The position numbers were made by a program, and so were the translations under genes. The notes beneath the pieces are model-generated. The model saw nothing but the letters and a program-made list of their open reading frames with translations, ran no database searches and was not told the origin of the DNA. 64,000 nt of DNA from Otis tarda (Eukaryota; Chordata; Aves; Otidiformes; Otididae), in the NCBI GenBank assembly GCA_026413225.1, contig CM048554.1, positions 93,289,963 through 93,353,962 of the forward strand, written 5' to 3'. Below are positions 38,011-51,720 of the stretch, piece by piece. Numbering within the stretch: the first letter of the stretch is position 1; every line of letters starts with the position of its first letter.

Positions 38011-40250
38011 AAATCATAGAATAGTTGAAGTTGGAGGACACGTTTGGAGATTGTTTAGTCTAACCCTCCTGCTCAGCACAGGGGCAAGGAGAGCAGGTTG
38101 CTCAGAGCCATATCCAGTTGGGTTTTGGATATCCCCAGGTATTAAGACTGCACGACATCTCTGAGCCACCTGTCCCCGTGTTCAATAAATTTTGCAGAAA
38201 ACAAGATTTTTCTTATGTTTAAGTAGGATTTCCTTTATTTCAGTTTGTGCCCATTGCCTCTTATCGTTTCACTAAGAAGAGTCTGGCTCTGTCTTCTTTA
38301 CTCTCTCTCATGAGGCATTCATGCCCACTGATGAGATTCTCTCGAGCTTTCTCTTCTCCAGGCTGAACAGCCCCAGCTCTCTTGGCCTCTCCTTTCATGA
38401 CAGATGCTCCAACCCTTTCATCTTCATGGCCCTTTACTGGACTTGCTCCAGTAGCTTCATGTTTCTTCTACTGGGGAGCCCAAAACTGGACTCAGCACTC
38501 CAGAGGTGTCTCACTAGAGCTGAGTAGAGGGGAAGGACCATGTTCCTCAGCCTGCTGACAACACTCTTTCTAATCAGCCCGGGATGGTGTTGGGCTTCTC
38601 TGCTGCAAGGAGGCGTTGCTGGCTCAGATTCTACTTAGTGCCCACAAGGATCCCAGGGTCTTTCCTGCAAAGCTGCTTTCCAGCTGTGAGCCCGCGGTGT
38701 CTAATGGTACATGGAGTTATTCCTCACCAGCTGCAGGATTTTACATTTCCCTTGTTGAACTTCATGAGGTTCCTACTGGCCCATGTTTTCATCCTGTCAA
38801 GGTCCCTCTGAATAGTGTCACATCTGCCTAGTCTATCAACCACTCCTGTCAGTTTGCTGTTGCCTGCAAACCTGCTGAGGGTGCATTCTGTCCCATCATC
38901 TCAATCACTAATGAAGATGTTAAACAATACTGCCACTATACTGACCTGAGGCGTATAACACTAATGACTTGCCTCCAGCTGGACTCTTGTGTCGCAGATT
39001 ACAACCCTCTGAGCCTGGCGTTCAGCCAGTTTTCAATCTGCCTCACTGTTCGCTTACCTAGGCATACTTCCTCAGTTTGTCTATTGAGGATGTTTTGGAA
39101 GAGAGTGTTGAAACTCTTCCTAAAGACAAGATAGAGAATGTCCTGCTGTTCTCATTCACCAAGCCAGTCAACTAATGAAAGAAGGCTATCAGGCTGCTCA
39201 GGCATGATTTCCCCTTTGTAAATTCATGCTGGCTATTCATAATAATCCTCCTCTTCTGTATGTTTGGAAATTGTTTCCACGATTATTTGCTCCATCACCT
39301 TCCCAGGGGTTAAGCTGAGGCTGACAGGCCTATTGTTCCCCAGATCCTCATTGCCCTTCTTGAAGACAGGAGTGAATTTCTTTCTTCCAGTCTTCAAGAA
39401 CATTACCTGGTTGCTGTGATGTTCCAAAGATTATTGAGTTACCTTGCAATGACACTAGTCAGCACCAGTTCATTTAGTACTCATGGGTGCATCTTGTAAG
39501 GTGTCAACAACTTGTACACGTTGAGTTTAAATGTTCCCTGATCTGACCATCCACTGCTGAGTCCTTGCTTCAGACTTTCCCTCACCACACTCCAGAAACC
39601 TCCTGGATTGCTTGTGCCCCACTGCATTGCTCATACAGCAGATATCAAGATGGTTCAAGCTCGCTGTGCAAACCAGATCCTGTGAAAGTGAATATTCTTC
39701 CAGTTGTTGAAAGAAGGTTTCATCTGCTGCTTCTTCCTGATCAGAAAGTCCACAGCAGACACCTACAACATCATGACATTGGTTGCTCCTCTAATCTCGA
39801 CCCATAAACACTCAGCTGGCTTATCACTCATCTCTAAGCAGAGCTCCCTGCTTTCTCACATAAAGGGCAACACCTCTTCCATGGATTGCAGCACTCTAGT
39901 CAGGTGAGCTATTCCACCACATCTCTGTGATCCTGATGAGATCATAGCCCTGCAGCTGCACAATGTATCTCTAATTTTTCTTGTTTGTTCCCCATGCATT
40001 AGCACACTGGCCATTCAGAGAGCCACCCAGTTGTGCTGATCTCCTGTAAAAGGTGTAAGAGCTTCCCCCAAATTCTCTCCTCTCAAGCACCTCCCTTATT
40101 TGTCTGCATACACTCAGGGTGGGCTCCCTCCTGTCCTGTTTTGTTGATTAAGAGGTCCTGCCTGTCTACATCACCCTGCATCCTTTGCTTTCCAACTCAT
40201 CAACCACTTCCTCACTTGACTATGTGTCATTACTTTTCTCCTCCATTGTT
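38011..40250 (-). mobile_element. Long, old CR1 LINE relic with RT and endonuclease remains
   Basis: On the plus strand the element begins with AAATCATAGAATAGTTGAAG (its 3' end reversed) and runs about 2.2 kb. Reading the minus strand from the high end: endonuclese-type remains near 39700-40020 (text such as GVALYVREQ in family copies, here badly worn), an apparent internal loss near 39450-39700, then reverse transcriptase. The clearest RT piece is at 39233-39427, with FKKGNEDLGNNRPVSLSL followed by PGKVMEQIIVETISKH. Below that lie the palm and thumb regions down to LFSLEKRKL-like text at about 38340 and the 3' end. Many stops show it is long dead. The part above 40140 is assigned with less confidence. 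It is in the same orientation as RIMS1. Confidence 0.88.
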
Positions 40251-40664
40251 TCTGATTCAAAGTTTATGTGTACGAGTGCTAAAGTTCTAATGTTCTGAAA
40301 GAATAACAGCTACATGGAAATTGTATATGCTGTTCTGGAAATTGGGATGAACAAGTCTGTCAGAAAGAACCAAATAAGTTCTTTCCTTCAGTAACGTACT
40401 GAGAACATACCTGAATCCCAATAAGCACATATGTTTGTGATACAAGCATTCAGTGGTTCAGTATAATATGTGAAATAAATTAGGACTGGTTTAAGTCCAC
40501 TGTTACAAACTATTATAGTATCCTCTTTCTTTGCTAAGTCCATTTAAAATATTTCAATTAAATTTAAGCATTCAATTAAGCAATACCTGTAAACCAGATG
40601 AAAATACAGCACATACATAAAAATATTATTGTACATCACACATTTATTAGGATATTAAATATAA

Positions 40665-40716
40665 TTATTACTAAAGATGTGATGATACTAAATAAAGTTA
40701 TTACTAAAGATGTGAT
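40665..40716. repeat. 33-bp spaced direct duplication
   Basis: TTATTACTAAAGATGTGAT occurs perfectly at 40665-40683 and at 40698-40716, a tandem duplication with a 33-bp period whose spacer has diverged. Confidence 0.9.
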
Positions 40717-43343
40717 TTTCATATTTGAAATGAGGAATAACTGTGATATTCCTAATGCAGAGACAATTTGTTTGAAATCCAGATACATTGAGAGAAATTA
40801 ACCTTAAAAGTAGTTTCCAGTCTTTCATATACTTGGCAGATTTTGTTAAATCAGATTTAAATGAAACATCTTACGGCAGCCAACTTGCTAAATCCTCCAG
40901 AATGGAAACAAACCTTCAGCTCACCTCCACCATGCATGACAGTTCCCTACTTGACATCACAAAGAACTCCAAGTATCTTTGGTATCTTTGCATAAACAGG
41001 TCTCTAATGAAAAATGATGCAAAGACATCATTGGGCATATTTTTAATGAAGTGAGCAAATGTCCTTCTTTGTTGATCAAGCCCATATGGTGCTGATTAAT
41101 CACCATGTATTTAACATGGATTCTTACTTATCAATCATTTGCATTAAACCATGACAATTTCCTTCTGCTTCATTTAGGACGTGAGAAATGTTCCTGAGTC
41201 ACATACAGTAACATCTGCAGCATACGCAGGCAGAAAGTATTGCTTCACTATATTATGAATGCATAAAGACCATGACTGATGAAAGCAAACCTGCATAAAG
41301 AACGACTGGTAATCTGACTTCAGTCATGAAATACACACCAACTCCAAATGCTATGGCAAGCCAAAGTCAGAAGTCTGATTCTGATTCAAGTCAAAAGTTC
41401 CAGAACATTTTGTTCCCAGAACAAAAACTCTTGATATTCGCCTGCAGTTCCACTAGAGAGCATGGCAGTCAATCATGTTTCATTTCAGAAACATGAAAGA
41501 TGTTTGGAATAATTTCATATGCAGACTAGTTTATTCATGCACAGCCACTTATTACAACATCCACTTGAAAATGCTAAACAAATTAGAAATGAAGAAGCTA
41601 TTTTATATACTTATATTTAGAACCTGCATCAATCATAAGTCCCTCTTGCAGCCTATTACAAGTGTTAATCAACAAAATCTCCAGACTAAAAATTAAGTAA
41701 TGGTATTTTCTATGCATGCTATGTCACAGCTTTCTGACAGGTAATTCAATTACAAATATACCATAGGAATGAAATTAGTCTCCTGCCTTAAAAGGTTTAG
41801 ACACAGTCTTGTCATTGATTAAAGGAAAGGGAAGATTTGCTTTAATTCTCCCTAAGTTACCAACTTCCTCAGCATGCTCAAGTTTCCCATTACTACAAAA
41901 CTTGGGAGTTTTGACCCAAGAACAGCTAGAGTGTTATCTAGCTATTCAAATAAGATGCACAGCATTTCTGTGGTGTTCTGCATCAACTGTTTTTATTCTT
42001 GCTATTCAGATAAGTGTTTTATTCTCTAAAAGCTCTACACTATGAAAAGTACAATGTAATTTGAATACAATGTAACTGAAGGAGCTACTCATTAAAATTT
42101 AAAAATGCTGATAAAAACATTAATTGTTACACATTTACAGCCAATATTCCTACACTTTAGAGTCACAAGATAAAATATGTGCTTTCAGGTTTTAAAATCT
42201 TTACTGCTTGAATAAAGAAATAACTATTTATACACATAAGATAATATCGAAGGCATTGTCTGAACTTACAGAATCTCAGACCTTCAAAACTGAGAAAGAA
42301 GAGAGAGATTGATTCTGCCTAGATTGATGGGGAAGAGGCATTAGATATCTTTTTAAAGGATATTTCCTCTGTTAGGATTTGGGAGGAAAGGTCAGGAAGC
42401 TGTCTGTGCTAGCAGAACTGGTCATGAAGTTAGTGGATATAAACTACACTCACTATGATCTGAAACCTGGGTCCTTCCAACACAGTAAAAGTAATGGTAT
42501 TTTGTACAAAATTACAACACAAAGAAGTCTGCTTTCTTAATGACAGCCCTGAAGAGGACATACGTCTAGGAGCTTAATTTATATCCCTTTTCACAGATGC
42601 ATGAGGGATGATGGGGTTACATTGACTAACATGAACTAAAACTACTGCTATCTTAAGCTGGCACACTTCACATTCAGAAATTTGACAGCACCACTCTCAA
42701 TATGAACAACTAACCAGTGTTTTTAGGTCATGTAGAAATGTTAGACGAGCGCAGTTTCACTTTAGTTACTAATCTGAACCCTGGAGTACTCTCCAGTCAC
42801 ACTTCTCCATCTAATTTAACTTAGCTTGCTGGTCAGCAACACTAGGATTCATTTTCCTCTACTCAATGGAGAAAGAGACAGAGACGTCCTTTCCAAAGGT
42901 GCTGCAGACCAGGAAACTTGCTTGCATACTCTGAATTTGTGTATTTTGCTTCTGGATGCAAAAGGCACCTAAGGATACTAGTTGAATTACTTAGTTTAGC
43001 AGGATGGCCAAAACCAGGCCATCTCCTTTGAGTTTTTATATGGTTATTAGGTTCCTCATAGCTCTCATATCCAGAAGGTATCCGAGGAACAAAAGCAGGT
43101 GCATAAAAAAAAGGCAGTTCAGTGAACTTTCTGTTCTTTAAACTCAACATTACACTCACACACTTGCCACAGCCACTGGGCTGACACACTTCCAAATGAA
43201 GATGATGTTGGATATATGGTTTCAGTAAGACAGAAGACAGGAAGTTAAGAAATGCTCTTTTCCTTGCCCCTCCTACTTGACCATCCCATCCCGTCCTGCT
43301 TGGTATATATTAACATCAGGTTCCTTGGAGGTAAAAATAAAAT

Positions 43344-43388
43344 TTGAACTTCAAATTACTAATCAAACTTGAACTTCAAATTTCTAAT
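43344..43388. repeat. 25-bp spaced direct duplication
   Basis: TTGAACTTCAAATTACTAAT (43344) and TTGAACTTCAAATTTCTAAT (43369) differ by one base. Confidence 0.9.
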
Positions 43389-45543
43389 TCCTTGAACTTA
43401 AAGAAAGATTAGCAGTTAAGAGAAAGAATCCACTTAACTTTAGATGTCTAAAACTAAAGCAACCCATCTAAACTAGTTATCTAAGGTTCCTTCAACAATT
43501 AATGCTAGAAAAGGACAATTCACCCGTCTCTTATGTCTCTGAAGATGAGGTGAACCATCCAAGACAATATAGGTGTTTTCTTTTTAATGATGGCTTATGA
43601 AAGTTAAACAAACAGTTCAACAAAAACCCAATTTTTATGTGAATTGCACTGTAGATACATAGTTTTTAAGGTTAAACGGTGTGAATCTCACTGAAGTAAC
43701 TGTTTATAATACAGTCAAATCTTTCCCCAAATTAACTCTTCCTTTCCATGTAATAAGCAAGTGTCAGAAATAAGTAACTAAAGACTATGTGACAGAGGCT
43801 ACCCATACAGATACAGGAGGGTAGGAAGCTGATTTTGGCTCTGATCATCAGCAAAATGCCTTATTCTTTTCTTTTCTTCAAGACCCAACTTCCTTTCATT
43901 CTGACCTCTCTTGATATCTAATTCCCACGATACAACATTTTTGCAGGTCTCTCAAGACTTCAACCTTTTTACAGCAACGATATGCAATCATCCAAAAATA
44001 AGTGTGGACAACTCAAATAGAAAATTTTGAACACTGGATGTTAATCTGCTGGATAAAATGTTTTCCAACATAACATCAAAATTATTTTAAATTTCACTCC
44101 TCCACATTTAACGCTTGAAATAGGCTAATTGAAAAGATAGTACATTAGGCATGTCTCCCTTATTTTAACAGGTCTTTCAAAGCAATACCACTGCCAGCTT
44201 AGAGGAAAAAAATATTCAGTTATTAGTAATTTATGAATGTGTTAATTTTTTCCTCATATTTCTACTGAATGAGCTGCAGTGGATATTATTACTACACATT
44301 TTGTTCACCATAGAAGCACTCCCTGAATCCAGAAAAAATTAAAGCAAGCAAATAAAATGTCTAATCTCTGAGGTATGGATTCTGTGGACAGTATCAGAAA
44401 AGGAAGGCACCTGAATTCTACTTACATCTCACTTTAGGGGTCTAGAGTGAAGCTGAACTGCCTAAGCTCCCATTGCAGGCACTTGGTTATTTACACTAGT
44501 TTGGCTAATCCTGCACCCAAGGTGCTCTGCTATTTATTAGAATGGAAGAGGCTTAACGAGAGCAAGGATTTGACCCTACGTTTCCCCCTTTCCAGCCTCC
44601 CATGAAGTTAGTGGTTCCTGGTTCTGATATTTGTGATTAATCATTCTGAACTCAAGGATCACTTCTGATGAAATCTGTTCAACACAGATATATTTATGGG
44701 AAAAAAATCCTATTTTGTTCAAAAAGATCAAAAACTGTACAACTGAACTTCTGGGATAGTGAGTCTCTCTAGAAGTGTTCTGAAGTACTAAATGATGATA
44801 TGCAGACTTTTATCAGATTTATTTGGATAATTTTTTTTTATAGTTCCTAATTCTTCTTGTGTCTTGTAACAGTGAGAAGTCAAATTTTTGACAGTTCAGA
44901 CATTGGTAGATACAATCACAGACTACCAAGCCAATCCTACAGCCATTATGGCTTCTGGAGTTTTGTCATCAAGTTGAAGGAAGACAGGAACCAATTTTTG
45001 TATCTAAAAAAGCACTAAACTGAGAACAGATTATTACCAAGGATGAAACAGATATTTGATTGTTGATAATACAAATGAATTAAAACTATTTTTGAACCAG
45101 ATGTATCAAAATTAGCATGCAAATACTTGTTTCAAATCTTGTAACTTATCATACGGATGAAAATAGCAAAATAAAAGCAGGTAAGTAGGGAAAGAAATAC
45201 ACAGATTGAAAGAAAGAAAAAGAGAGCTTTTAGGACAGAAAATTATTTAGATAAAAAAAAATCTAGTAGCATTTCTGCTGTAATACCTTATTGGCATACA
45301 GACTACACTGATTCATAGCCAAAGAGATGATAGTGTGTGTTCAAGTTCCGCTTGCCGCAAATATATTAATGTCATCTCCTCATGGGAAGTTCGCTTTCTG
45401 TTTTAGATGCACAGCTGCACAAATATTGTCATCTTAGGCTAACAGAAGAAGACAATTCATATGTGCATAACATTTTCTGGTTGTATTTTGTCACTAAACA
45501 AAACAGGGGGTGTGATACAATTGAAGCTGCTCTGGAAACTCAC

Positions 45544-45710
45544 CTGATTCTGCCCCGAGGGCGTTCAGATTGCTCTGACATAAAACTTGTGCTGCTGAGG
45601 CGTGAGGCACTGCTGGTTCGGGAAATGGCTGACACATCACTGACATCACTATCTGATGATTTGGCAGAGACGTTATCACAACTTCTGTACTGATCTGTTT
45701 GTATATTATA
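45544..45710 (-). CDS. RIMS1: RIMS1 coding exon B (Ser-rich linker)
   Basis: This 167-bp minus-strand exon gives 55 full codons plus AG. It runs from YNIQTDQYRSCDNVSAKSSD through SDVSDVSAISRTSSASRLSS to MSEQSERPRGRI. The acceptor is a clear pyrimidine tract ending CTCTAG (from 45711), and the donor is CAG|GTGAGT. It enters in phase 0 and leaves in phase 2; its final AG joins the first T of exon C to make Ser. The segment is rich in Ser and Asp, has no folded domain, and lies in the flexible linker between C2A and C2B, where RIMs are known to be spliced alternatively and phosphorylated. RTSSASRLSSTSFMSEQ matches RIM1; remembered RIM2 reads RFSSTSYMSVQ here, which supports RIMS1. Open frames on the plus strand over this exon are shadows. 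Confidence 0.96.
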
Positions 45711-48700
45711 CTAGAGATCAAGAAAAGAAAGGGTGAGGACTGTAATCAAAACATAATGCATATATTGAGACAACAAATGACCCAAGTGTGACAATTCTCT
45801 CTAACCGCTTTTAGATCTAACAAAATCGTACGAAGTTCAGAGAAACACCTACATTAAATAATGTCTTGATGTCTAGTGAAGAAATAAAACATGGTATTTA
45901 TGGACTAAATAAGACACTTGAAATAAATTGCAGCATTAAAATTAAAATAGGCTGCTGGTTCTTCAGTACACTGGAACTGTAATAATGAAATATTTATGCA
46001 GTGGACAGACACCTCAGGCACATGCATACCAGTTATTTGGCTACAGACCCTTTTTTCAATTTCTCAAATATTAAAAAATGAAACACCCGTACAGAGCTAG
46101 TTTGGTATAGAATTGCACATGAGTCTGAACGAAAGGTAATGCTACATGAAGCTGATGTTGGGGATTGATTTAAATCCCTAAGCTTTATCAGAAAAGGCAA
46201 AAAGTACATTTTTTACCTCAAAATATCTCTTTGTATCGTGATACTAGAGGACTGGTCAGGCAGAAAGTTAACTCAGCAAAAACACTATTTGTTTTCAGGC
46301 AGATCAGTTCCCTGATCTAGTTGCTTTTACATGTGCACATGCATGAGAACTAGCAGAAGACCCAGCTGGGAAATATGTGGACAGGGGCAGAAGTTCTAAC
46401 AGCAGAAGCTTTGATTAGTTAAAACCAATTGCGACACTGCACTGCTCGTATTACACACATCATCAGTCAGACATATACAAAAGGAAGCTTCAATCCTAGC
46501 AATGTCACACTTCACTAAATCTTCAGTCACACAGATACGAGGATCAAATCACTGTTAGGTTCACAAAATTAAAACCCACTATCATTAGAGAACAAGATAT
46601 CCTTGGCTGGGAAGTGACTAAACCAGTGATATACTTCCCAGGGCGTATTATGGGAAAACGATTAACACGTGGGAACACTAGGCAGTCTTTGACGTCACAC
46701 TCTAGAGAGTTCATTTTCTGGATCTGTGCTCTGTAAAATTGCAAGTCATAGCAGTTTATTTATGAATTATAATCTAAGCTGTGTCAGTCTGTGAATATCC
46801 CCAGCTCAACTAGGCACCAGGGTTGCAGGCTGAGTCAGTCGGCAAATGTCACGACTTAACTTTCAAAGCCTGGTAAATACAAGCTTGGTTTGTACAGATT
46901 CATGTATCAGGCCTCCTGTTCTCAAGCCAGGTTTACCTTCCATTGCTCTTGTGGCTTCCAGCAACTATGTTTGAGGTCTCCACAGCAAACTTGGAAACCT
47001 CTTGGTAAAACATCTAAGATAAGATGAAGAAGTTAACGGGAGCAGAATAGGGGAGGGAATAAAGAGGATACTAAACATTGACTGTAAATACAGAAATCTG
47101 TAAGAGAAATGTGGGTTATACACATGTAGTGTCCCAGTGTGTGTTTCGGGGTTACTCACAGCTCCAGGACAGCATATACCAAGATGAAAAATGCAAATCA
47201 ATTTATCAATAAAAACCCGGGGGTTTGATCTGAGGAGTGTGCATTGAGGAAACTCTTAGCAATACCCTGTGTGAGGCTTGCACTGGCTGACTGAATAAAA
47301 ACGTCTGCAAGACAAAAAGCTCTGGTTTACTAAAAGTAAATTTTCAGCTTCAAATACTAAATGAAACTCCGCATACGATTTCAGAATAGCTTGGAGCGTG
47401 ATGACTTTTGAGCTCAAATAACATGTCTAAAGGGCACTGACATGGAAACAGATGCAGCAGAACTCTGATTTAATAAAGCAGGTAACATAGAGAACTCAAG
47501 AACTCCAATATTTAAAAACATTTTCAACTACAGAAATAATTTATTTGGAGATTCTCTTTCCACGTGTGACTTATCTGAATACAAATGACCAATGAGGCTA
47601 AGGGGAGACTATGCTAACATGTTTATTCAGATCTCCTTTTGGAAATGGCTTATAGAGTCTGTTAAACAACTTTGCTGCTTGCTCTCTTTCAGACTGCAAA
47701 ATGAACCTCTCCAAAACAGAAATACAAAGCACACTAATTCCTGTCAGCTCTGTTTTATAACAATGGAACATTTACATTTCTTTACATGACATATTTTTCT
47801 TCTAAAGTGTAAAAAAAAAAAAGTCAAAGCAAAAATAACATCTACAAAAACTTTTTACTCAGGCTAAATATAAATGTTCAGAGGCTGGAAAACCGAGTGG
47901 TTAATTTTTTCCAGTTTAAGTTCAACTGCCTCACTTCCGAGCCAGTCTTGATATTTTATGCAAAATTCCCACAGAATTCCTAACGAATCGTTTAAGCTTT
48001 CCTAAAATGAGGCATCTAAAAACATGAAAAGCAACAGAACACATGGAATGTTCCGGCTTTCCGTTGAGCTAAATAGAATTGCAATCTGCAAAAGAAATCA
48101 TGATCCTACTAAATAAGAAAATTTCTGTTGATTTCAGTGAAACAAGGATTTCACCCTTCTTATATATTTAAACTATATCTAGAAACCATTTCTTCACAAG
48201 TGAGGTTTTAAAAATACTTTGTTTAAAATATAACCATGCAATCTCTCTCAAATACATGGGTTTCTACGCATGGTAACAGAGTGTCTCAGAAATATCTCCA
48301 TATTTTATTTGTATTTACTGAAGAGAATCTGACTTCCCTCCTCCGTCCTACGATGTCTAGTTACTTTTCTTCCTCACCAAAAAGTCCACACCCTTGGGTT
48401 GAGAGTGCACACAGTGAATCTAGAATGGTAGGAGAAGATTCATGCAGTGCCTGAGCAAGCGTGAGATGCTGTTAGAGAAGGCTGACACAATCTGAGCTCT
48501 GCCATCAAGGGAAACATCAAGTCCAGATACAGTGACTTCCTTCGCCCTGCTGGAAGTTTTTCTTCTTCTTAAGTGCTGAGGGAGGTACAGGCTGCTGGCC
48601 TTTGTCCCAAGACACACCTGAATCTAGCTGTCTGTTTAGCACTCAATTTATTATTCAACTGCAGAATAACAAAGTTGAACACAGCGGACTCTATATGCCA

Positions 48701-48811
48701 TGTGGGGCAGCGGAAGATCCTCCGTATCACTCATATTGAATTTGCTCCACCTTTCATGGGCTACCTACATGGGCTGGAAAACATGGGGAAGAGAGAGAAA
48801 GCATCAGGCAT

Positions 48812-48985
48812 GGTTGTCCGGCTTAGTGGTTAGGGTACTGGGAAAGAAGTCAGAAGTCCCAGCTCATGTATCAGTGACTCTTTAGGGATGCAGCCTCATT
48901 GAATGACCATTTATTGCTGCAGGGTCTTCTGTCCAGGCATCATCCCTGCTAAGTGGGGGTTACGTAGATATTCTCACCCTGTCTT
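48812..48985 (+). mobile_element. tRNA-derived SINE relic (MIR / CORE-SINE-like)
   Basis: GGCTTAGTGGTTAGGGTACT (48820-48839) resembles the tRNA A box and its flank in MIR-type SINEs. It is followed by AGTCAGAAGTCCCAGCTC, like the worn B-box region of that family, and about 100 bp on by GGGGGTTACGTAGATATTC and TCACCCTGTC, like the 3' part (GGGGATAATGAT..TCACC). The spacing fits a whole but highly diverged copy. It is not a functional tRNA because the cloverleaf cannot be formed. Confidence 0.55.
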
Positions 48986-51673
48986 GCTCTTTGTAGTCCA
49001 GCAGTCTGTACAAAACTGAATTCCTTTGTAAATATCAGACTGGCTTAACAGCCAGTCTTCCATACGTTGGTAAACAGAGAATTTTATGTTGAGGTGGGAG
49101 ATAAAGAAAAACCCGAATCCATGTCTTCTACTTGCCTTGGTATTACAATCACAGAGCTTCCCTTCCTAAACGAGATTTTCATGGCATGGTTGAGCTTTTA
49201 CTACCCCTTTATACAGCCAGGGCTGTGATTTCCCAGAAAGCGTAAACTCTTCCCCTCACAGAATCAGCACAAGAAGTGGTGATGCTGAAAGTTACTACTG
49301 GGTACTACAGAGCTTACATTTTAGTACTACTTCTTCCAGATTTAGCTCTTCCTTCCTATAGCTGCTGTTTCTGCTGAATTCAGTGTCCTCTGCAGGAGGC
49401 ATACAACTTCTTCTACTTATTCCCACTGCCTTTTCAGTACAATCTGATTAATCAGTCATCCCAGCTAACATTAACAAAATTGAAAGCAATTTGGAAGTTA
49501 TCCTTCTTCCCTAAAATACACACAGAAGTAAACAGTACTCTTTCATAAAGCAGTGATCATTAAAAGAAGAATATTTTACTGTTGCAATACACCTGAACTT
49601 ATCATTCAGAAGAAAAATGTCATGGGCTAAGATTCACTTATTTGCTATCTACAATAAAGTAATCCTTGCAGGTTTCCAACTGGACTCAAAAGTAATATCA
49701 TACAGTCCTGCTCATCTAGAAAACTGCTGCTCTTCATAACTCTGCACGTGTTTGTAAAAGACTTCCCTGTCATGTTATATTTAAATATTATATAATTTTG
49801 AAGCTTCAAAATGAAGTGAATTTTCAGTGCAATCACTTGTATTTCAACTCTATATCTCACAGAGTTAAAGCTTATGTAACATTTCTATTTTGAGGTGCAC
49901 CGTTTATCACAGTAGGAGAGTTGCTGAAGTTTGTAGCAACTTTGATAACAATTACTAAAGTCTAGGTTTTAAACACTAATAGCAGCTAGCTCCAAATGCC
50001 CAAACTATCTGCACTGTCTGCTTCTGCATTACAAAGACAGAAGTTTTTTTCAATATAACTATTTGAAATATAAACAGCTGAAATGCAATTCTGCCACTCA
50101 CTTTACCACCTATGGAGCTGCTGCTTCTTCTACGCCAGCAAAAGGAGAAAAAAGGAGCATGATGAATTGCAGACGTGTTAACATCAATGGAAAGAGCATA
50201 AATGTAAATCAAAAGAGTGTACTTCATTAATACTTCTACAGTTCCTCAATAATTAACAATTTTGGAAATTTTACTGATTATAAGGCACATTTTAGAAGCA
50301 ATGTAATAGTCCATTATAATTACATTATCTTCCATATTAATAAGTATTTTAATTTCTAGATTTATCTCCTAAAACCGTGGAGAATACAATAGTTCAGAGC
50401 TTTGAAAACTGAAGGAGTGTCCCCTCCGCCTTCGAGTGGAAAAAAAAAAAAGCCTCAGGTGACTAGCCTCTGAAAAGATATGCCTTATTAATTGCTTAAA
50501 AAGAGGAAAGTAAATGAGAAAATTAAATAGGGGTTAAAATGAGGAAAGAGGAATTCAGACCAGAAGAATTAAGGATTAGATTCATCCAGGGGCTTATGTA
50601 AGCCTTGAGATCACAGCTACCTTTTGAGGCACCTTACTCTAACAAGGAATTTTGTCAGGACGTTGAATCATGCACAAAGCACCTTGAGTTTTACCACACC
50701 TCACACAGGGTTCCTCCAAATGCTACTGAGCTTCACAGCCCAGTAGTCAGCACCTTGGTGTGGCCAGGTCTCATCTCTGACTCCTACCAGCATCTGGGTC
50801 TGTGTCTTAGGAACAGCCCACATGGTGGTTCAGAGCCGAGTAAGCACCAGTGATGCTAAGTAACTCTTCCCATAACTGTATTCAACTCAGCTACTGCGAA
50901 CACCACTCAATTTGTTAACAGGGAACAGTAAAAATGAGCAAGTCAGACGACTGGAAAACTGCAGCAAAGCCCAGGAGTCGAATGAATGGACCTCAGTGAA
51001 TTTTGTGAAACCTTACCAGTACTGCAGTGACTGTCATATCAATATGATATATAGTAAACACTTTTTTTTCTTGAAGGTGGATGAAGTGAGATTAAAAGAA
51101 GATACTCATCACATCAATGTCCAAGCGCATTTTCTACACATAGCTCTAAGTGCCTTCCCATAAAACTTAACACAATCAGCCTCCTATCATCCTGAGCCTC
51201 CTATCCAGCCCTTCCTTGTAGACATTAAAATGCCATGATTACACTTACGTTAAATGCTTTCCAATCACTTACAGTCTTAACTGAGTCAGTAGTGTATCTA
51301 AATATAGAGTGATGTCCTTTTAAGTATGTACTACAGTGCTCTGATCAGTAACTGTCTTGAATAAACAGACTTTAAAAAAAAAAAAAGTGTTGTACATTCT
51401 CTGGAAAGCTGGAGTATGGTATTTGCGTTCTGTTTGTGGCATCTAGAAAAAAAACTGACTGTATTTTGAATTAAGAACCTAAATAAGATATACTGTCATC
51501 TGTGTCTATGCAATCCAGAATTATGCTACCAAAGTGTTTTGATTCTCTCAAACACTGAAACAGCACAAATACGTGCATACTAGCCACTACAGCCTTACCA
51601 ATATACAAAAAAGAAGGCTGACAGATGTTTAAAGCTCTTCTTTAAACCCTTTTGCCAAATCCACAGAGAGTTT

Positions 51674-51720
51674 GTGGTTTGTTTGGGTTTTTTTTTTTGC
51701 TTTTTTTTTGTTTGTTTGCT
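51674..51720. repeat. T/G-rich simple repeat
   Basis: Long T runs are broken by single G or GC, followed by GTTTGTTTGC. Confidence 0.85.

Larger units (their letters stand above)
17791..45543 (-). other. RIMS1: RIMS1 intron between exons B and C
   Basis: This 27,753-bp intron, phase 2, is bounded by GTGAGT and TGTAG. It holds CR1 copies at 26550-26674, 28319-28571 and 32862-33184, old CR1 relics at 36965-37502 and 38011-40250, a GC-rich retroposed-looking block at 21866-22116, and an exon-like segment on the opposite strand at 24610-24704. Several short tandem duplications are listed separately. Long parts (18.0-21.8, 22.2-24.5, 29-32.8, 33.2-36.9 and 40.3-45.5 kb) are AT-rich and show me nothing beyond simple repeats. 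Confidence 0.88.

Noticed and set aside
39233-39427. 64-codon minus-strand frame with reverse transcriptase text
   Set aside because: It is part of the dead CR1 relic at 38011-40250, not a host gene.
45382-45693. 103-codon plus-strand open frame
   Set aside because: It overlaps RIMS1 exon B on the other strand, and the minus-strand reading matches RIM1 exactly in frame and splice sites.
48812-48860. Possible tRNA gene from the GGCTTAGTGGTTAGG motif
   Set aside because: No cloverleaf can be folded and the B box is not intact; a SINE relic fits better.
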